Source: Flavipsychrobacter sp. (lineage in GTDB: Bacteria > Bacteroidota > Bacteroidia > Chitinophagales > Chitinophagaceae). Taken from it: 64,000 nt of DNA. The notes under the pieces are model-generated. The model was not told where the DNA came from and made no database searches. It worked only from the letters and a program-made list of their open reading frames with translations. The stretch spans positions 1 through 64,000 of the forward strand of contig JARLGY010000030.1 in NCBI GenBank assembly GCA_031292525.1. The letters run 5' to 3'. Made by a program: the position numbers and the translations under genes. This document shows positions 54,365-63,160 of the stretch, in pieces (positions within the stretch are counted from its first letter, which is position 1; every line of letters starts with the position of its first letter).

Positions 54365-54700
54365 ATGAAACAACGGGCTATAAAAATATTAAGCACTTTC
54401 ATGTTTGCGGTATTCCTATATGGTACCGTACCACATGAGTATTTGCACGATGTTTTTGCCCACCATCATGATACCACTGAAGGCCGGTATAAAAAGGGTG
54501 AGTTTCACCTGAGTAAAGCGCATGTACATTGTGCATTCCTGGGTATTACTTTTGGCAGTTTCCTGTTTTCAGAATATATCTTTTATAAACCAGCCATACT
54601 ATTCCACATCTCTAAGTGGGTAATGCCTGGCTATCATTTTCATTCATTATCCAGTTACTATTCTTATTCTTTAAGGGGGCCTCCGTCTTTCATTTCTTAA
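54365..54700 (+). CDS. His-rich small membrane or exported protein
   Basis: A 111-residue protein. The N-terminal segment (IKILSTFMFAVFLYGTV) is a signal peptide or membrane anchor. Several His clusters follow: HEYLHDVFAHHHD, HLSKAHVHC and YHFHSLSS. A second hydrophobic stretch is near residues 58-80, and the end reads YSLRGPPSFIS. I recall similar short proteins upstream of TonB-dependent receptors in Bacteroidota, where a metal role is suspected. It is first in an operon behind a perfect palindrome, 66 bp before the receptor gene. Metal binding is inferred from the His content. Confidence 0.65.
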   Translation: MKQRAIKILSTFMFAVFLYGTVPHEYLHDVFAHHHDTTEGRYKKGEFHLSKAHVHCAFLGITFGSFLFSEYIFYKPAILFHISKWVMPGYHFHSLSSYYSYSLRGPPSFIS

Positions 54701-54766
54701 CGGCTCTTGTACTGGTGTATCCATATGCCGGTAACAATTTTATTGTCTAAAATTAAATGAACAGAA

Positions 54767-57085
54767 ATGGCGCGTTTTTATACCGCCACCTTACTGTTGT
54801 TTGTTCTTGCATTACCTGCACAGGTATGTAGGGGACAAAACTGTACCTCCAGGGTAAGCGGCTATGTAGCAGATGGACATAAAAACTCTGTAACAGGGGC
54901 TTTTGTAACCTTGCTCCATACTTCGCTGGGCGCAGCAACAGATACGGGTGGCTATTTTTCTATTAGCAACGTTTGCCTTGGTACAGATACACTTTTGTGT
55001 CAGTCAATAGGACACAAGGCACTACTGGTACCGGTAAATGTGACGGGTGATATATTGGTGAGGATTGCGTTTGCGCAAGATGCTAACGAACTGCAAGAGG
55101 TTATAGTAAATGGTATAAAGCAGCAAGATCTGCGTACGGTAACTACTGCCGCGCTTACCGGGCTAGCCTTATTACAGACGAGGGGTTCTTCACTGGGCGA
55201 TGCATTAAAAGACATGCCAGGACTCAATGCTATACAAACCGGCCCAAGCCTTTCTAAACCCGTTATTCACGGCCTGCACAGCAATCGTGTGCTCATCATA
55301 AACGATGGTGTACGGCAGGAAGGCCAGCAGTGGGGCTCAGAGCATGCACCGGAAATAGACCCATTCGCAGCCAACAAGATAACCATAGTAAAAGGCGCTG
55401 CCAGTGTACGTTATGGTTCAGATGCAATAGGCGGGGTAGTACTGGTGAACCCTGATGATATGCCGGTACAAAAAGGAATAACCGGCGATGTATACCTGGT
55501 TGGGGCAACCAATGGACAAATGGCTGCAACATCTGCATCTTTGCAAGGTGCTTTTGGTAAAGGACTTACAGGCTTATCATGGCGGGTACAAGGCACTTTA
55601 AAAGATGCAGGCAATTTCCATACCCCGCACTACTACCTCACAAACAGTGGCCTTAGAGAAGGTGATTTTTCAGCCGACCTGGCTTATAAATGGAAGGGGT
55701 TTGATTTCAGTATTCATTACAGCCTGTACAATACTGAAGTGGGTATATTTTTCGGTGCAGAAAATGGTAACCTGCAAGAACTGCAGCAAAAGTTTGCAAT
55801 GACTACACCCGGCATACCCTCCTACTTCATCTATACCATCGACCGCCCTTACCAGGCGGTTTCTCACGAATTAGTGAAGGCCGTATCCTCCTACTCGTTT
55901 AGTGACAAAGGTAAACTGGAACTGATATTTGGCAGGCAAAACGACATCAGGCAAGAGTATGATGAACTTACTACTACCAACGCTGCAGCCGAAAACTCAC
56001 CTCAACTAAGGTTCCAGCTTATCACCCATACGCTCGATCTTGTTTACACACAACATGCCAGTAAAGGTTTCTCTGGCAGTTTCGGCATCACCGGCAAAAC
56101 ATCGGGTAATACGTTTGAAGGCGTAAGATCTCTGATACCCAACTACAGGGACTATAACGGTGGTGCTTTCGCAATAGAACGTTACACAGCCGGTAAGTTC
56201 ACTTTTGAGGCCGGCCTGAGGTTTGACTACAGGTGGTTGCGCGTGTATGAACGCAACCCTACCAATCTTGCACTCTACAATGTCACCTACCAATACCAGA
56301 ATGCAAGTGGTACAATAGGCAGTAGTTATCATTATAACGATCACTTGTCTGCAAGCTTAAATGCAGGCACAGGCTGGCGGCCACCCAGCATCAATGAAAT
56401 GTATATTAACGGGGTGCATTTTAGCGATGCTAGTTATGATATAGGCGACTCAACGCTCAAATCCGAGCGGTCTGTCAATACCGGTCTTTCTGTCAACTAT
56501 ACTACAGATAAGTTCAGGGCTGTAGTAGATGCTTACTACAATAGTATCCACAACTTCATTTACAACAAACCCGCACTAACATACCGCGAACTGGCAAGCG
56601 GTACATTCCCGGTATTTGACTACACACAAGCCAATGTAAATATACGTGGGCTGGATGCCGTATTTCAGTATGACGTAACCCCTCATGTAACAGTGCAGTC
56701 AAAAACCACCATCGTCCGTGGGTACAACCGATCTATTCATAACTGGCAGATAGGCATGCCTTGCGATCGCTTTCAAAATAGTGTAGAGTATCACTTAACC
56801 AATATCAGGAAGCTGCAACATCCTTATGTTTCGCTTGATAACGTAAGTGTTGCAAAACAAATAAGAGTACCACCCAACAGCGACTATGTGCCGCCGCCTT
56901 CTTGTTACTCACTCTTTAACACAAATGTGGGTTTTACAATACCAGCAGGCAAAAAAACACTGGATGTCAGCTTCACTGTAAACAACATCACCAATGTCGC
57001 CTATCGCGACTACCTGGATCATTTCAGGTATTATGCTGATGAACTGGGCATCAATTACATTTTACGATTCAAGTATTCATTTTAA
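54767..57085 (+). CDS. TonB-dependent outer-membrane receptor, probably for a metal or metal complex
   Basis: A 772-residue receptor. The signal peptide ends near RGQ. A CarboxypepD_reg-like domain (about residues 27-105) is followed by the plug (about 115-230), with RGSSLGDALKDMPGLNA, GLHSNRVLIINDGVRQEGQQ and KITIVKGAASVRYGSDAIGG. A 22-strand barrel follows and ends in an aromatic residue (ILRFKYSF). The receptor subtype resembles zinc/copper-type receptors with EHAPEIDPFAA in the plug, rather than SusC-type (about 1000 residues, with SusD partner), and no SusD gene is present. Substrate is inferred from the His-rich neighbour and the operator. Confidence 0.85.
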   Translation: MARFYTATLLLFVLALPAQVCRGQNCTSRVSGYVADGHKNSVTGAFVTLLHTSLGAATDTGGYFSISNVCLGTDTLLCQSIGHKALLVPVNVTGDILVRIAFAQDANELQEVIVNGIKQQDLRTVTTAALTGLALLQTRGSSLGDALKDMPGLNAIQTGPSLSKPVIHGLHSNRVLIINDGVRQEGQQWGSEHAPEIDPFAANKITIVKGAASVRYGSDAIGGVVLVNPDDMPVQKGITGDVYLVGATNGQMAATSASLQGAFGKGLTGLSWRVQGTLKDAGNFHTPHYYLTNSGLREGDFSADLAYKWKGFDFSIHYSLYNTEVGIFFGAENGNLQELQQKFAMTTPGIPSYFIYTIDRPYQAVSHELVKAVSSYSFSDKGKLELIFGRQNDIRQEYDELTTTNAAAENSPQLRFQLITHTLDLVYTQHASKGFSGSFGITGKTSGNTFEGVRSLIPNYRDYNGGAFAIERYTAGKFTFEAGLRFDYRWLRVYERNPTNLALYNVTYQYQNASGTIGSSYHYNDHLSASLNAGTGWRPPSINEMYINGVHFSDASYDIGDSTLKSERSVNTGLSVNYTTDKFRAVVDAYYNSIHNFIYNKPALTYRELASGTFPVFDYTQANVNIRGLDAVFQYDVTPHVTVQSKTTIVRGYNRSIHNWQIGMPCDRFQNSVEYHLTNIRKLQHPYVSLDNVSVAKQIRVPPNSDYVPPPSCYSLFNTNVGFTIPAGKKTLDVSFTVNNITNVAYRDYLDHFRYYADELGINYILRFKYSF

Positions 57086-57102
57086 ACAACTAAAACAAAG
57101 CA

Positions 57103-57660
57103 ATGAAAAAGAATAAGATCATATTAATGACCACAGTCTGCGCACTGCTCATATTCTGGAGTGCATGCAATAAGAAGGAACAGGCAGTAGCCCCTCCATT
57201 GCCGGGCAATGAACCATTGACCACAATGTTATTAAAGGCTACAAATACCACAGACCCTACTGACACTCCTTCTGCAAGTTGGATAGAGCTGGACCCTACG
57301 GGCGCTTTGCCACCCGATACTACACATGCCACACTTAATTTAAAAAAGGGAGCTGTCTATAATGTAGCAATAAAACTATTGGACACCCTTACCGATATAA
57401 CCCCAGAAATACAGGCACGTGAAAATTATCATCTCTTTTGTTTCGATGTTGCCACTGGCCTCAACCTTACTTGTGTACAAACAGATAAGGATACCAATAC
57501 CCCTGCTCTGCCAATAGGCCTTACTGATCTCTTTACAGCAGGAAATATAAGCAGCGGAGGACTGGAGGTAACACTGCACCATCAGCCAAATGTAAAGAAT
57601 GGCACCTGTGCACCCGGCTCTATAGACTTAGAGGCTTTTTTTACGGTACGTATTCACTAG
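57103..57660 (+). CDS. Lipoprotein of the metal-uptake-like operon
   Basis: A 185-residue lipoprotein with a clear lipobox (IFWSAC, Cys about residue 24) and a Pro/Ala/Glu linker. The body is a beta-rich domain with a run of Asp/Thr/Pro-rich loops, and the terminal part reads YHLFCFDVATGLNLTC, LEVTLHHQPNVKNGTC and EAFFTVRIH. I recall this family next to TonB receptors in several Bacteroidota but not a proven function. It starts 17 bp after the receptor stop, so it is clearly co-transcribed. It may act as a surface partner of the receptor. Confidence 0.65.
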   Translation: MKKNKIILMTTVCALLIFWSACNKKEQAVAPPLPGNEPLTTMLLKATNTTDPTDTPSASWIELDPTGALPPDTTHATLNLKKGAVYNVAIKLLDTLTDITPEIQARENYHLFCFDVATGLNLTCVQTDKDTNTPALPIGLTDLFTAGNISSGGLEVTLHHQPNVKNGTCAPGSIDLEAFFTVRIH

Positions 57661-57696
57661 TTCTATTAATCACTCTTTAAAAACAACACACAGATC

Positions 57697-58452
57697 ATGA
57701 AGAAAATATCGGCAGGTTTGCTCGCAATAACAATCATAATAGTTACCTCCAATCTGGCAAAAGCACAGGATACTAAGTCTGCCGACAGTCCCACAAAATG
57801 GGTAATTGGCATTACCGGTGGCATATCTTCTCCATCGGGCAACTTTACCAAAACAGATTATGATAACGGTTTATCGGGCTTTGCAGGTTCAGGATACAAT
57901 ATGGGTATTACAAGCACCTGGTTCATAAAAAAGCGTTTTGGCATTACGGTGTTGGCTTCGTATCACCATTACAGTTACCAGGGCATACAAAATATAGCCA
58001 ATGGCTTTCACGAGGCTTTCGATGTAGATAGCGCCTCTGCTACTACAAGGAGCAGCAATCACTCTATCAACATCCTAGTAGGCCCTGCTTATTCGTTACC
58101 CGTAAGCACGAAGTTTTCTTTCGATTTCAGGGTACTTGCAGGTATTGTTGATGCAACACTGGCTGGCTGGGATGTGGTACTTACTGATGCGAATATTACC
58201 CATCCGGCACTTACTCAAAATGCATCTCATGCAACAACATTTGGCATGCAGGCAGGCGCAGCTATAAAGTACAACATCACAAAGCAGTGGGCAGTATTGC
58301 TCAACGGAGATTATTTCTATTCTAAACCCAATTTCAGTATTGTGAATATAGACAGGAACGCAAATGCAGGCAGGGAAATAACAAATTACAACCAGAGTAT
58401 AGCCGGTATAAATGGCAATCTTACTCTTGCTTACTATTTTAAAAGAAAATAA
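57697..58452 (+). CDS. Outer-membrane beta-barrel protein
   Basis: A 251-residue barrel protein. A signal peptide (ISAGLLAITIIIVTSNLAKAQ) precedes alternating strands such as WVIGITGGISSPSGNFTKT, GITVLASYHHYSYQG, FDFRVLAGIVDATLAG and GNLTLAYYFKRK. It begins 36 bp after the lipoprotein gene and is followed by a strong terminator, so it is the last gene of the TonB-receptor operon. Function unknown; OmpA-like or PorT-like small barrels of this kind are common. Confidence 0.75.
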   Translation: MKKISAGLLAITIIIVTSNLAKAQDTKSADSPTKWVIGITGGISSPSGNFTKTDYDNGLSGFAGSGYNMGITSTWFIKKRFGITVLASYHHYSYQGIQNIANGFHEAFDVDSASATTRSSNHSINILVGPAYSLPVSTKFSFDFRVLAGIVDATLAGWDVVLTDANITHPALTQNASHATTFGMQAGAAIKYNITKQWAVLLNGDYFYSKPNFSIVNIDRNANAGREITNYNQSIAGINGNLTLAYYFKRK

Positions 58453-58466
58453 ACACTAACCTCGGA

Positions 58467-58520
58467 TAATTTAAAAAGATAAGCCCCAGCTGATTGGCTG
58501 GGGCTTATCTTTTTAAATTA
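58467..58520. terminator. Bidirectional terminator, 24-bp perfect stem
   Basis: Two exactly complementary 24-nt arms (58467-58490 and 58497-58520) with a 6-nt loop, GC core AAGCCCCAGC and A/T tracts at both ends, between the converging barrel-protein and regulator genes. Confidence 0.9.
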
Positions 58521-58534
58521 TCTTGTACTATAAA

Positions 58535-59239
58535 CTACGCAGTGGGCTGTGTGTAAGCAAATTTAAAACCTATACCATGTATAGTTTGCAATTCGGCACC
58601 TACCTGGTCCTTAAGGTATTTGCGCACTTTAGTTATGAACACGTCCATACTGCGCCCCAGGAAGTAATCATCCTTTCCCCATACGTTCATCAGTATCTCA
58701 TCGCGCTTCAATACCCTGTTGGCATTTAGACACAGGTAGCGTATCAAGTCAGCTTCACGTTGGGTAAGTTGATGCTCTACTTCGCTATTTTTCAGCTGCA
58801 GGTTGGTATAGTCAAAGTCCATATTACCTATCTTAAAGGTAGTAGGCGTATTGTCTTCCTTTTTCTTGCTGCGTTTCAGGAAAACCTCCAGGCGCAGCAT
58901 AAGCTCCTGCATGTTGAACGGTTTGGTGATGTAATCATCAGCGCCGCTTTTAAAACCTGCAATTTTATCATCATCCAGGCTCTTTGATGTGAGCATGATG
59001 ATAGGTATCGCTTCATTTTTTGTTCTTATCTGGTTCGCTAGCATCATCCCGTCCTTTTTAGGCAGCATCACATCCAGCAGGCATATATCAAAATTGTGCT
59101 TCATAAATTGCTGCCAGGCACTTTCGCCGTCAGGGCAATGCACAACCTCATAGTTGTTCTTTTGTAAACTATCCCTTATTATGTAACTCAGCGTAGGATC
59201 ATCTTCAACCAGCAATATTTTTGCTTTGTAATCAGCCAT
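58535..59239 (-). CDS. OmpR/PhoB-family response regulator
   Basis: A 234-residue transcription regulator. The receiver domain has ILLVEDDPTLSYI, the phosphorylated Asp56 in CLLDVMLPKKDG, TSKSLDDDKIAG and the Lys in ITKPFNMQEL. The C-terminal winged-helix DNA-binding domain has HQLTQREADLIRYLCLNANR and DYFLGRSMDVFITKVRKYL. It is close to the RprY type of Bacteroides (from memory). No histidine kinase gene is adjacent, so it is an orphan in this window. Confidence 0.93.
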   Translation of the reverse strand: MADYKAKILLVEDDPTLSYIIRDSLQKNNYEVVHCPDGESAWQQFMKHNFDICLLDVMLPKKDGMMLANQIRTKNEAIPIIMLTSKSLDDDKIAGFKSGADDYITKPFNMQELMLRLEVFLKRSKKKEDNTPTTFKIGNMDFDYTNLQLKNSEVEHQLTQREADLIRYLCLNANRVLKRDEILMNVWGKDDYFLGRSMDVFITKVRKYLKDQVGAELQTIHGIGFKFAYTQPTA

Positions 59240-59367
59240 AGAAAATTATACTTTATACAAGGTTATGTTCTCCCGTCTTCAATGGGATGGGCTCATTAGT
59301 AATGAACCTTTATTAAATCGTGCCTTAAAAATAATTATTTTATTCTTATAAAGCTATTATTCCTTTT

Positions 59368-59958
59368 TTATCTTACCCTATCGGGGTTTGACGTTATAAA
59401 GGCTTCCCAGCCGTTGCTCTTTTTGCCCTTCGCCACCCCTGTTGCAATACCTGCTTTTTGGCTGACGATAGGTAATCCTCCCTGGTAGTGATGACAGAGT
59501 GCTACAGCAAGTGCGTCCGTTGCATCTGTAAACCTCACATCTTCCTCAAATTTAAGGGTGTATTGCAACATTTTCCACACCTGTTCTTTTGTAGCACTAC
59601 CCTTACCCGTTATGCTTTGCTTTATTTTCTTGGGGGCATACTCCACAGCATGTATGCCGCTTACCATTGCCGCAGCAATGGCCACCCCCTGTGCGCGCCC
59701 TAGTTTCAGCATACTTTGCACATTCTTTCCGTAAAAAGGTGCTTCTATAGCTACAGCAGAGGGGTGGTGTATTTTTATCAGGCTTTCCATTTTTTTAAAA
59801 ATCAACTCCAGGCGCTCCGCATGATCTTTATATTTGGCTAAATGCAAAACCCCCATTTCAACAAGTGAAACGTTACTTTTGTTTACTGCCAGCAACCCGT
59901 AACCCATTATAAGTGTGCCCGGATCTATACCTAAAATGATGTGGGGCTTGTCTGTCAA
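59368..59958 (-). CDS. ruvC: Crossover junction endodeoxyribonuclease RuvC
   Basis: A 196-residue Holliday-junction resolvase. The first catalytic Asp is D12 in ILGIDPGTLIMGYG; the second and third acidic residues lie in AIEAPFYGKNVQSM and the terminal Asp pair in FTDATDALAVALCHHY. The DNA-binding helix KKIKQSITGKGSATKEQV is clear. The start is TTG at 59958, since no ATG precedes the conserved strand. It is divergent from the flippase-like gene with only 15 bp between start codons, so promoters must lie inside one another's coding regions. Confidence 0.95.
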   Translation of the reverse strand: MTDKPHIILGIDPGTLIMGYGLLAVNKSNVSLVEMGVLHLAKYKDHAERLELIFKKMESLIKIHHPSAVAIEAPFYGKNVQSMLKLGRAQGVAIAAAMVSGIHAVEYAPKKIKQSITGKGSATKEQVWKMLQYTLKFEEDVRFTDATDALAVALCHHYQGGLPIVSQKAGIATGVAKGKKSNGWEAFITSNPDRVR

Positions 59959-59973
59959 AAAAAATAGGAAATA

Positions 59974-60921
59974 ATGATACTCAGCAAAAGTACCAAAATA
60001 TGGCTCAATTACACGATAGGCGCTATTATTTCGGTAGTGTTGTTATACAGCATATGGTTGCAGGTTACAAAACAGCTCAACCACATGGGCACCAAAGTGC
60101 TATGGCAATTGGGGCCAAACTTTTTTCTATACATCTGTCTTTGCCTCATGCCCGTAAACGTGGCACTTGAGGCTAAAAAATGGCAAATGCTTGCAGGGTC
60201 GGCACAACCCTTATCTTTCCGCACTGCCCTTGCTGGTGTATTGGCGGGTATTGCGTTCTCAATAGTTACCCCAAATCGTATTGGGGAATATCCCGGTCGT
60301 ATTCTTTACCTGAAAAGAAAAAATACATTCCGTCTCATTAGTGTTTCCATCCTGGGTGCTGTAGCTCAAATGTTCACCTTGTTTTTGTACGGCCTTTTAG
60401 GACTCGTTTATTACAACCTGGCCTTCCCCGGTAAATTTGAAAAAGCTGCTTTGGTTACATGTTTTCTTGTTACAGCTGGCATTGGGCTCGTATATTGGCG
60501 ATTTGAGAATTGGCTGCCATTATTGCACAAAATAAAATGGTTCCGCAAATTCAGAATTTTTGGGCAACTGCTCAAACGCTTCACAAACAGGCAACAATTC
60601 AACATACTTGGTATCTCCATATTACGTTTTGGGGTCTTTACGGCACAATATTTGTTTTTATCCAGGTGGATGAATGTAGATATGCCATTGGGAACTGGTT
60701 TTTGTATGGCGGCGCTCTTCTTTTGGGTTATCGCAATAGTGCCCTCTATAGCACTCGCCGAACTTGGTGAAAGAGGGCAGGTAAGCCTTTATCTCTTTCA
60801 CCACTTATCGCCCAACACGGTAGGTATTCTGGGGGCTACAATAGGCATATGGATGCTTAACCTCATTATACCATCTGTTATAGGCAGCATACTACTGGTG
60901 CGGATGAAGTTGTTACGTTGA
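59974..60921 (+). CDS. Flippase-like membrane protein, UPF0104 family (second copy)
   Basis: A 315-residue protein with about eight transmembrane segments and the family arrangement ALEAKKWQMLAG, then GIAFSIVTPNRIGEYPGRIL and ALAELGERGQVSLY. It is a paralogue of the 13209-14234 protein. Its substrate is unknown. It is translationally close to the following DUF3108 gene (gap of about 18 bp to the preferred start), which suggests a joint envelope role. Confidence 0.8.
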   Translation: MILSKSTKIWLNYTIGAIISVVLLYSIWLQVTKQLNHMGTKVLWQLGPNFFLYICLCLMPVNVALEAKKWQMLAGSAQPLSFRTALAGVLAGIAFSIVTPNRIGEYPGRILYLKRKNTFRLISVSILGAVAQMFTLFLYGLLGLVYYNLAFPGKFEKAALVTCFLVTAGIGLVYWRFENWLPLLHKIKWFRKFRIFGQLLKRFTNRQQFNILGISILRFGVFTAQYLFLSRWMNVDMPLGTGFCMAALFFWVIAIVPSIALAELGERGQVSLYLFHHLSPNTVGILGATIGIWMLNLIIPSVIGSILLVRMKLLR

Positions 60922-60939
60922 ATGGATAAAGATTATTGT

Positions 60940-61740
60940 ATGAGATTTATAAAAAGAATTGGATTAATTATTTTGGTCTTCCTGGCACAAGGTGTAAGTG
61001 CACAAGATGAATTTTGTGGCGGTCGCAATACCAGCTTTGTTAAAGGGGAAAAAGTTTTTTACAAGGTCTATTATAATGTAAGCCTGCTTTGGGTAAATGC
61101 AGGGGAAGCTGATTTTAATGTAACCCAGCAGATGTATAACGGCCGCAGCACCTACCATGTGGTGGCCGACGGACGTACCGTAAAATCTTACGAATGGTTC
61201 TTCAAAGTGCGGGATCGCTACGAAACTTACCTGGATGAGCAGACCATGCTGCCCATGAAATTCTTACGTAACGTAAATGAAGGCGGCACAAAAATACTGA
61301 ACGATGTTACCTTCTATCACGATAAAGGTCAGGCTGTATCTACAAATGGAGTATTCACCATCCCTCGTTGCACACAGGATATTCTTTCAGCAATATATTA
61401 CGCTCGCAATATTGATTACAACAAACACAAACCCGGCGATAAGATACCCTTCAACCTATTCCTTGACGATAAACTTTACCCCTTGTACATAAAGTACATG
61501 GGTAAGGAACAAGTAACCACCAAGTATGGCACCTTCAATGCCGTTAAGCTGGCACCACTACTTATAGAGGGTACCATTTTTAAAGGTGGCGATAAAATGC
61601 GCATTTGGGTGAGCGACGATGCTAACCACATACCATTGCGGGTTGAAAGTCCCATACTTATTGGCAGCATTAAGGTAGATCTCATGGGTTATGAAAACCT
61701 ACGCAGTCCCTTCACCAGTCTTGTAAGTAAAGATGAGTAG
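60940..61740 (+). CDS. DUF3108 family exported protein
   Basis: A 266-residue protein from the ATG at 60940 (an alternative ATG at 60922 adds six residues before the signal peptide). The signal peptide is RIGLIILVFLAQGVSAQ. The body matches DUF3108: GEKVFYKVYYNVSLLWVNAG, YHVVADGRTVKSYEWFFKVRD and IRYETYLDE-type strands (here DRYETYLDEQTMLPMKFL), ending with MRIWVSDDANHIPLRVES. The family is periplasmic, beta-rich and of unknown function. Adjacent to a UPF0104 membrane protein. Confidence 0.85.
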   Translation: MRFIKRIGLIILVFLAQGVSAQDEFCGGRNTSFVKGEKVFYKVYYNVSLLWVNAGEADFNVTQQMYNGRSTYHVVADGRTVKSYEWFFKVRDRYETYLDEQTMLPMKFLRNVNEGGTKILNDVTFYHDKGQAVSTNGVFTIPRCTQDILSAIYYARNIDYNKHKPGDKIPFNLFLDDKLYPLYIKYMGKEQVTTKYGTFNAVKLAPLLIEGTIFKGGDKMRIWVSDDANHIPLRVESPILIGSIKVDLMGYENLRSPFTSLVSKDE

Positions 61741-61776
61741 GTGGATATTGTTCATTTCCACCTCTATTTCGTTCTA

Positions 61777-62157
61777 TCATTCATCATTGGGTTCCCATAA
61801 TTCAATTTTATTGCCTTCAGGATCCAGTATATGGATAAACTTGCCGTAATCATACGTTTCCATTTCGTCAAGTATGGTTACCCCTGCATTTTTTAGCTCT
61901 TCTACTAACTGCTCCAAATTAACAACACGGTAATTGACCATGAACTCTTTTACAGATGGCTGGAAGTAGGTGGTGCTATCTGCCATGGGACTCCAAGTAG
62001 TAGATCCTTTTTTTTCTGGTTCATCGGCATACAGCCATTCAAATGTAGTGCCGTACTTGCCTGCGTTTAATCCCAGGTTGGTATTATACCATTCTTTCAT
62101 TTTGTCAGGGTCGCTACACTTAAAGAAAACCCCTCCTATACCTGTTACCTTTTTCAT
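61777..62157 (-). CDS. VOC family (glyoxalase-like) protein
   Basis: A 126-residue protein of the vicinal oxygen chelate fold. The N-terminal strand GIGGVFFKCSDPDKMKEWYN and the C-terminal FIHILDPEGNKIELWEPNDE carry the conserved metal-binding His/Glu region of the family. Members include glyoxalase I and antibiotic-resistance proteins, and substrate cannot be told. It converges with the DUF3108 gene 36 bp away. Confidence 0.85.
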   Translation of the reverse strand: MKKVTGIGGVFFKCSDPDKMKEWYNTNLGLNAGKYGTTFEWLYADEPEKKGSTTWSPMADSTTYFQPSVKEFMVNYRVVNLEQLVEELKNAGVTILDEMETYDYGKFIHILDPEGNKIELWEPNDE

Positions 62158-62378
62158 AGAAAATAAGTTCGTAGTTGTAAATTAAAGATAAGATAACCGC
62201 TAGATAGATAACTTTCCTCTTCTTCCATGCCTATATATAAGCAAACAAAAAATTAAAATTATAGATTTTTTTACGCTTATATCTTTTAACTTGTTTTATC
62301 ATTAAAACTAAAATGATAAAGGCGGTAGCCGAAAAGCCTGTTATAGAGTAGGTAATACCACAAACAGAAAAAGAATTT

Positions 62379-62993
62379 ATGGGCCAGCAGTATTCAATTA
62401 CGTTTACAAACAATTCCCAAATGATGGGCACAGGTTGTGTTTTCCAACAAGACAATAACATACAAGGATATGATGTATTTCCGTTGGCATGGATGACAAG
62501 AATATGTGCACCAAATATGCGGGCATCTTTCTCATGGACACTAGATTACTGTTTTGTATGGGCTGAAACAGGTCGCCTGATGCCTGGCGTAGTGTTTAAT
62601 TCTTCACAAATACTCCAGGCAGATCTAAATAACCAAAACCAGGTAACATTTGATTACAGGAACGGTACATACACATTCTCTAACCTTCACCAAGGTGGAC
62701 AAAGTGGTACTCTTACAATACAAGAAGCTTCCGGTATACCAATGAGTGGATCTGCATCAATAGGCATAGGCATGTCTGGTACCGCTACATTTGCAGCGCA
62801 GGCAATGCCCAATATGAACCAGCAATTCAGGCCCGCACCAACTTATTGGATGGCGTTTGGTCAATTCACTACTGGCCAGGTCTTAGACATACATTCAATG
62901 GGAAACATTGTGGGGATCTCTTTTCCGGCAGGTGTTTATTCTATGAATGTAACATTGAACCCCGACAATACTTGGACCATTTCGCGTCAATAA
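62379..62993 (+). CDS. RhiA-like hypothetical protein
   Basis: A 204-residue protein without a signal peptide. It has repeated beta-strand patterns (YSITFTNNSQMMGTGCVFQQ, FSWTLDYCFVWAETGRLMPG, GTYTFSNLHQGGQSGTLTI, GIGMSGTATFAAQAMPN). By memory this resembles the RhiA protein of Rhizobium (rhizosphere-expressed), whose function is unclear. I am moderately sure of the similarity and have no search to confirm it. It stands alone, divergent from the VOC gene across 221 bp, with a strong terminator after it. Confidence 0.55.
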   Translation: MGQQYSITFTNNSQMMGTGCVFQQDNNIQGYDVFPLAWMTRICAPNMRASFSWTLDYCFVWAETGRLMPGVVFNSSQILQADLNNQNQVTFDYRNGTYTFSNLHQGGQSGTLTIQEASGIPMSGSASIGIGMSGTATFAAQAMPNMNQQFRPAPTYWMAFGQFTTGQVLDIHSMGNIVGISFPAGVYSMNVTLNPDNTWTISRQ

Positions 62994-63040
62994 GCCAATA
63001 AAGAATTCGGCATATATACTGTGCATAAACTACACATCAA

Positions 63041-63082
63041 GCAAAAAGGCTCGGTAATTTGCTGACCTTTTTGCTTTTTTTT
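63041..63082 (+). terminator. Intrinsic terminator
   Basis: 9-bp stem (arm GCAAAAAGG) around a 16-nt loop, followed by a long T-run of about ten. Confidence 0.7.
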
Positions 63083-63160
63083 TTATTTTTGCAACTCACT
63101 ACATTTCCAATTTATCCCTCCCGATACTTAATATTACACTGTATTTAGTAGTTTGTATAA

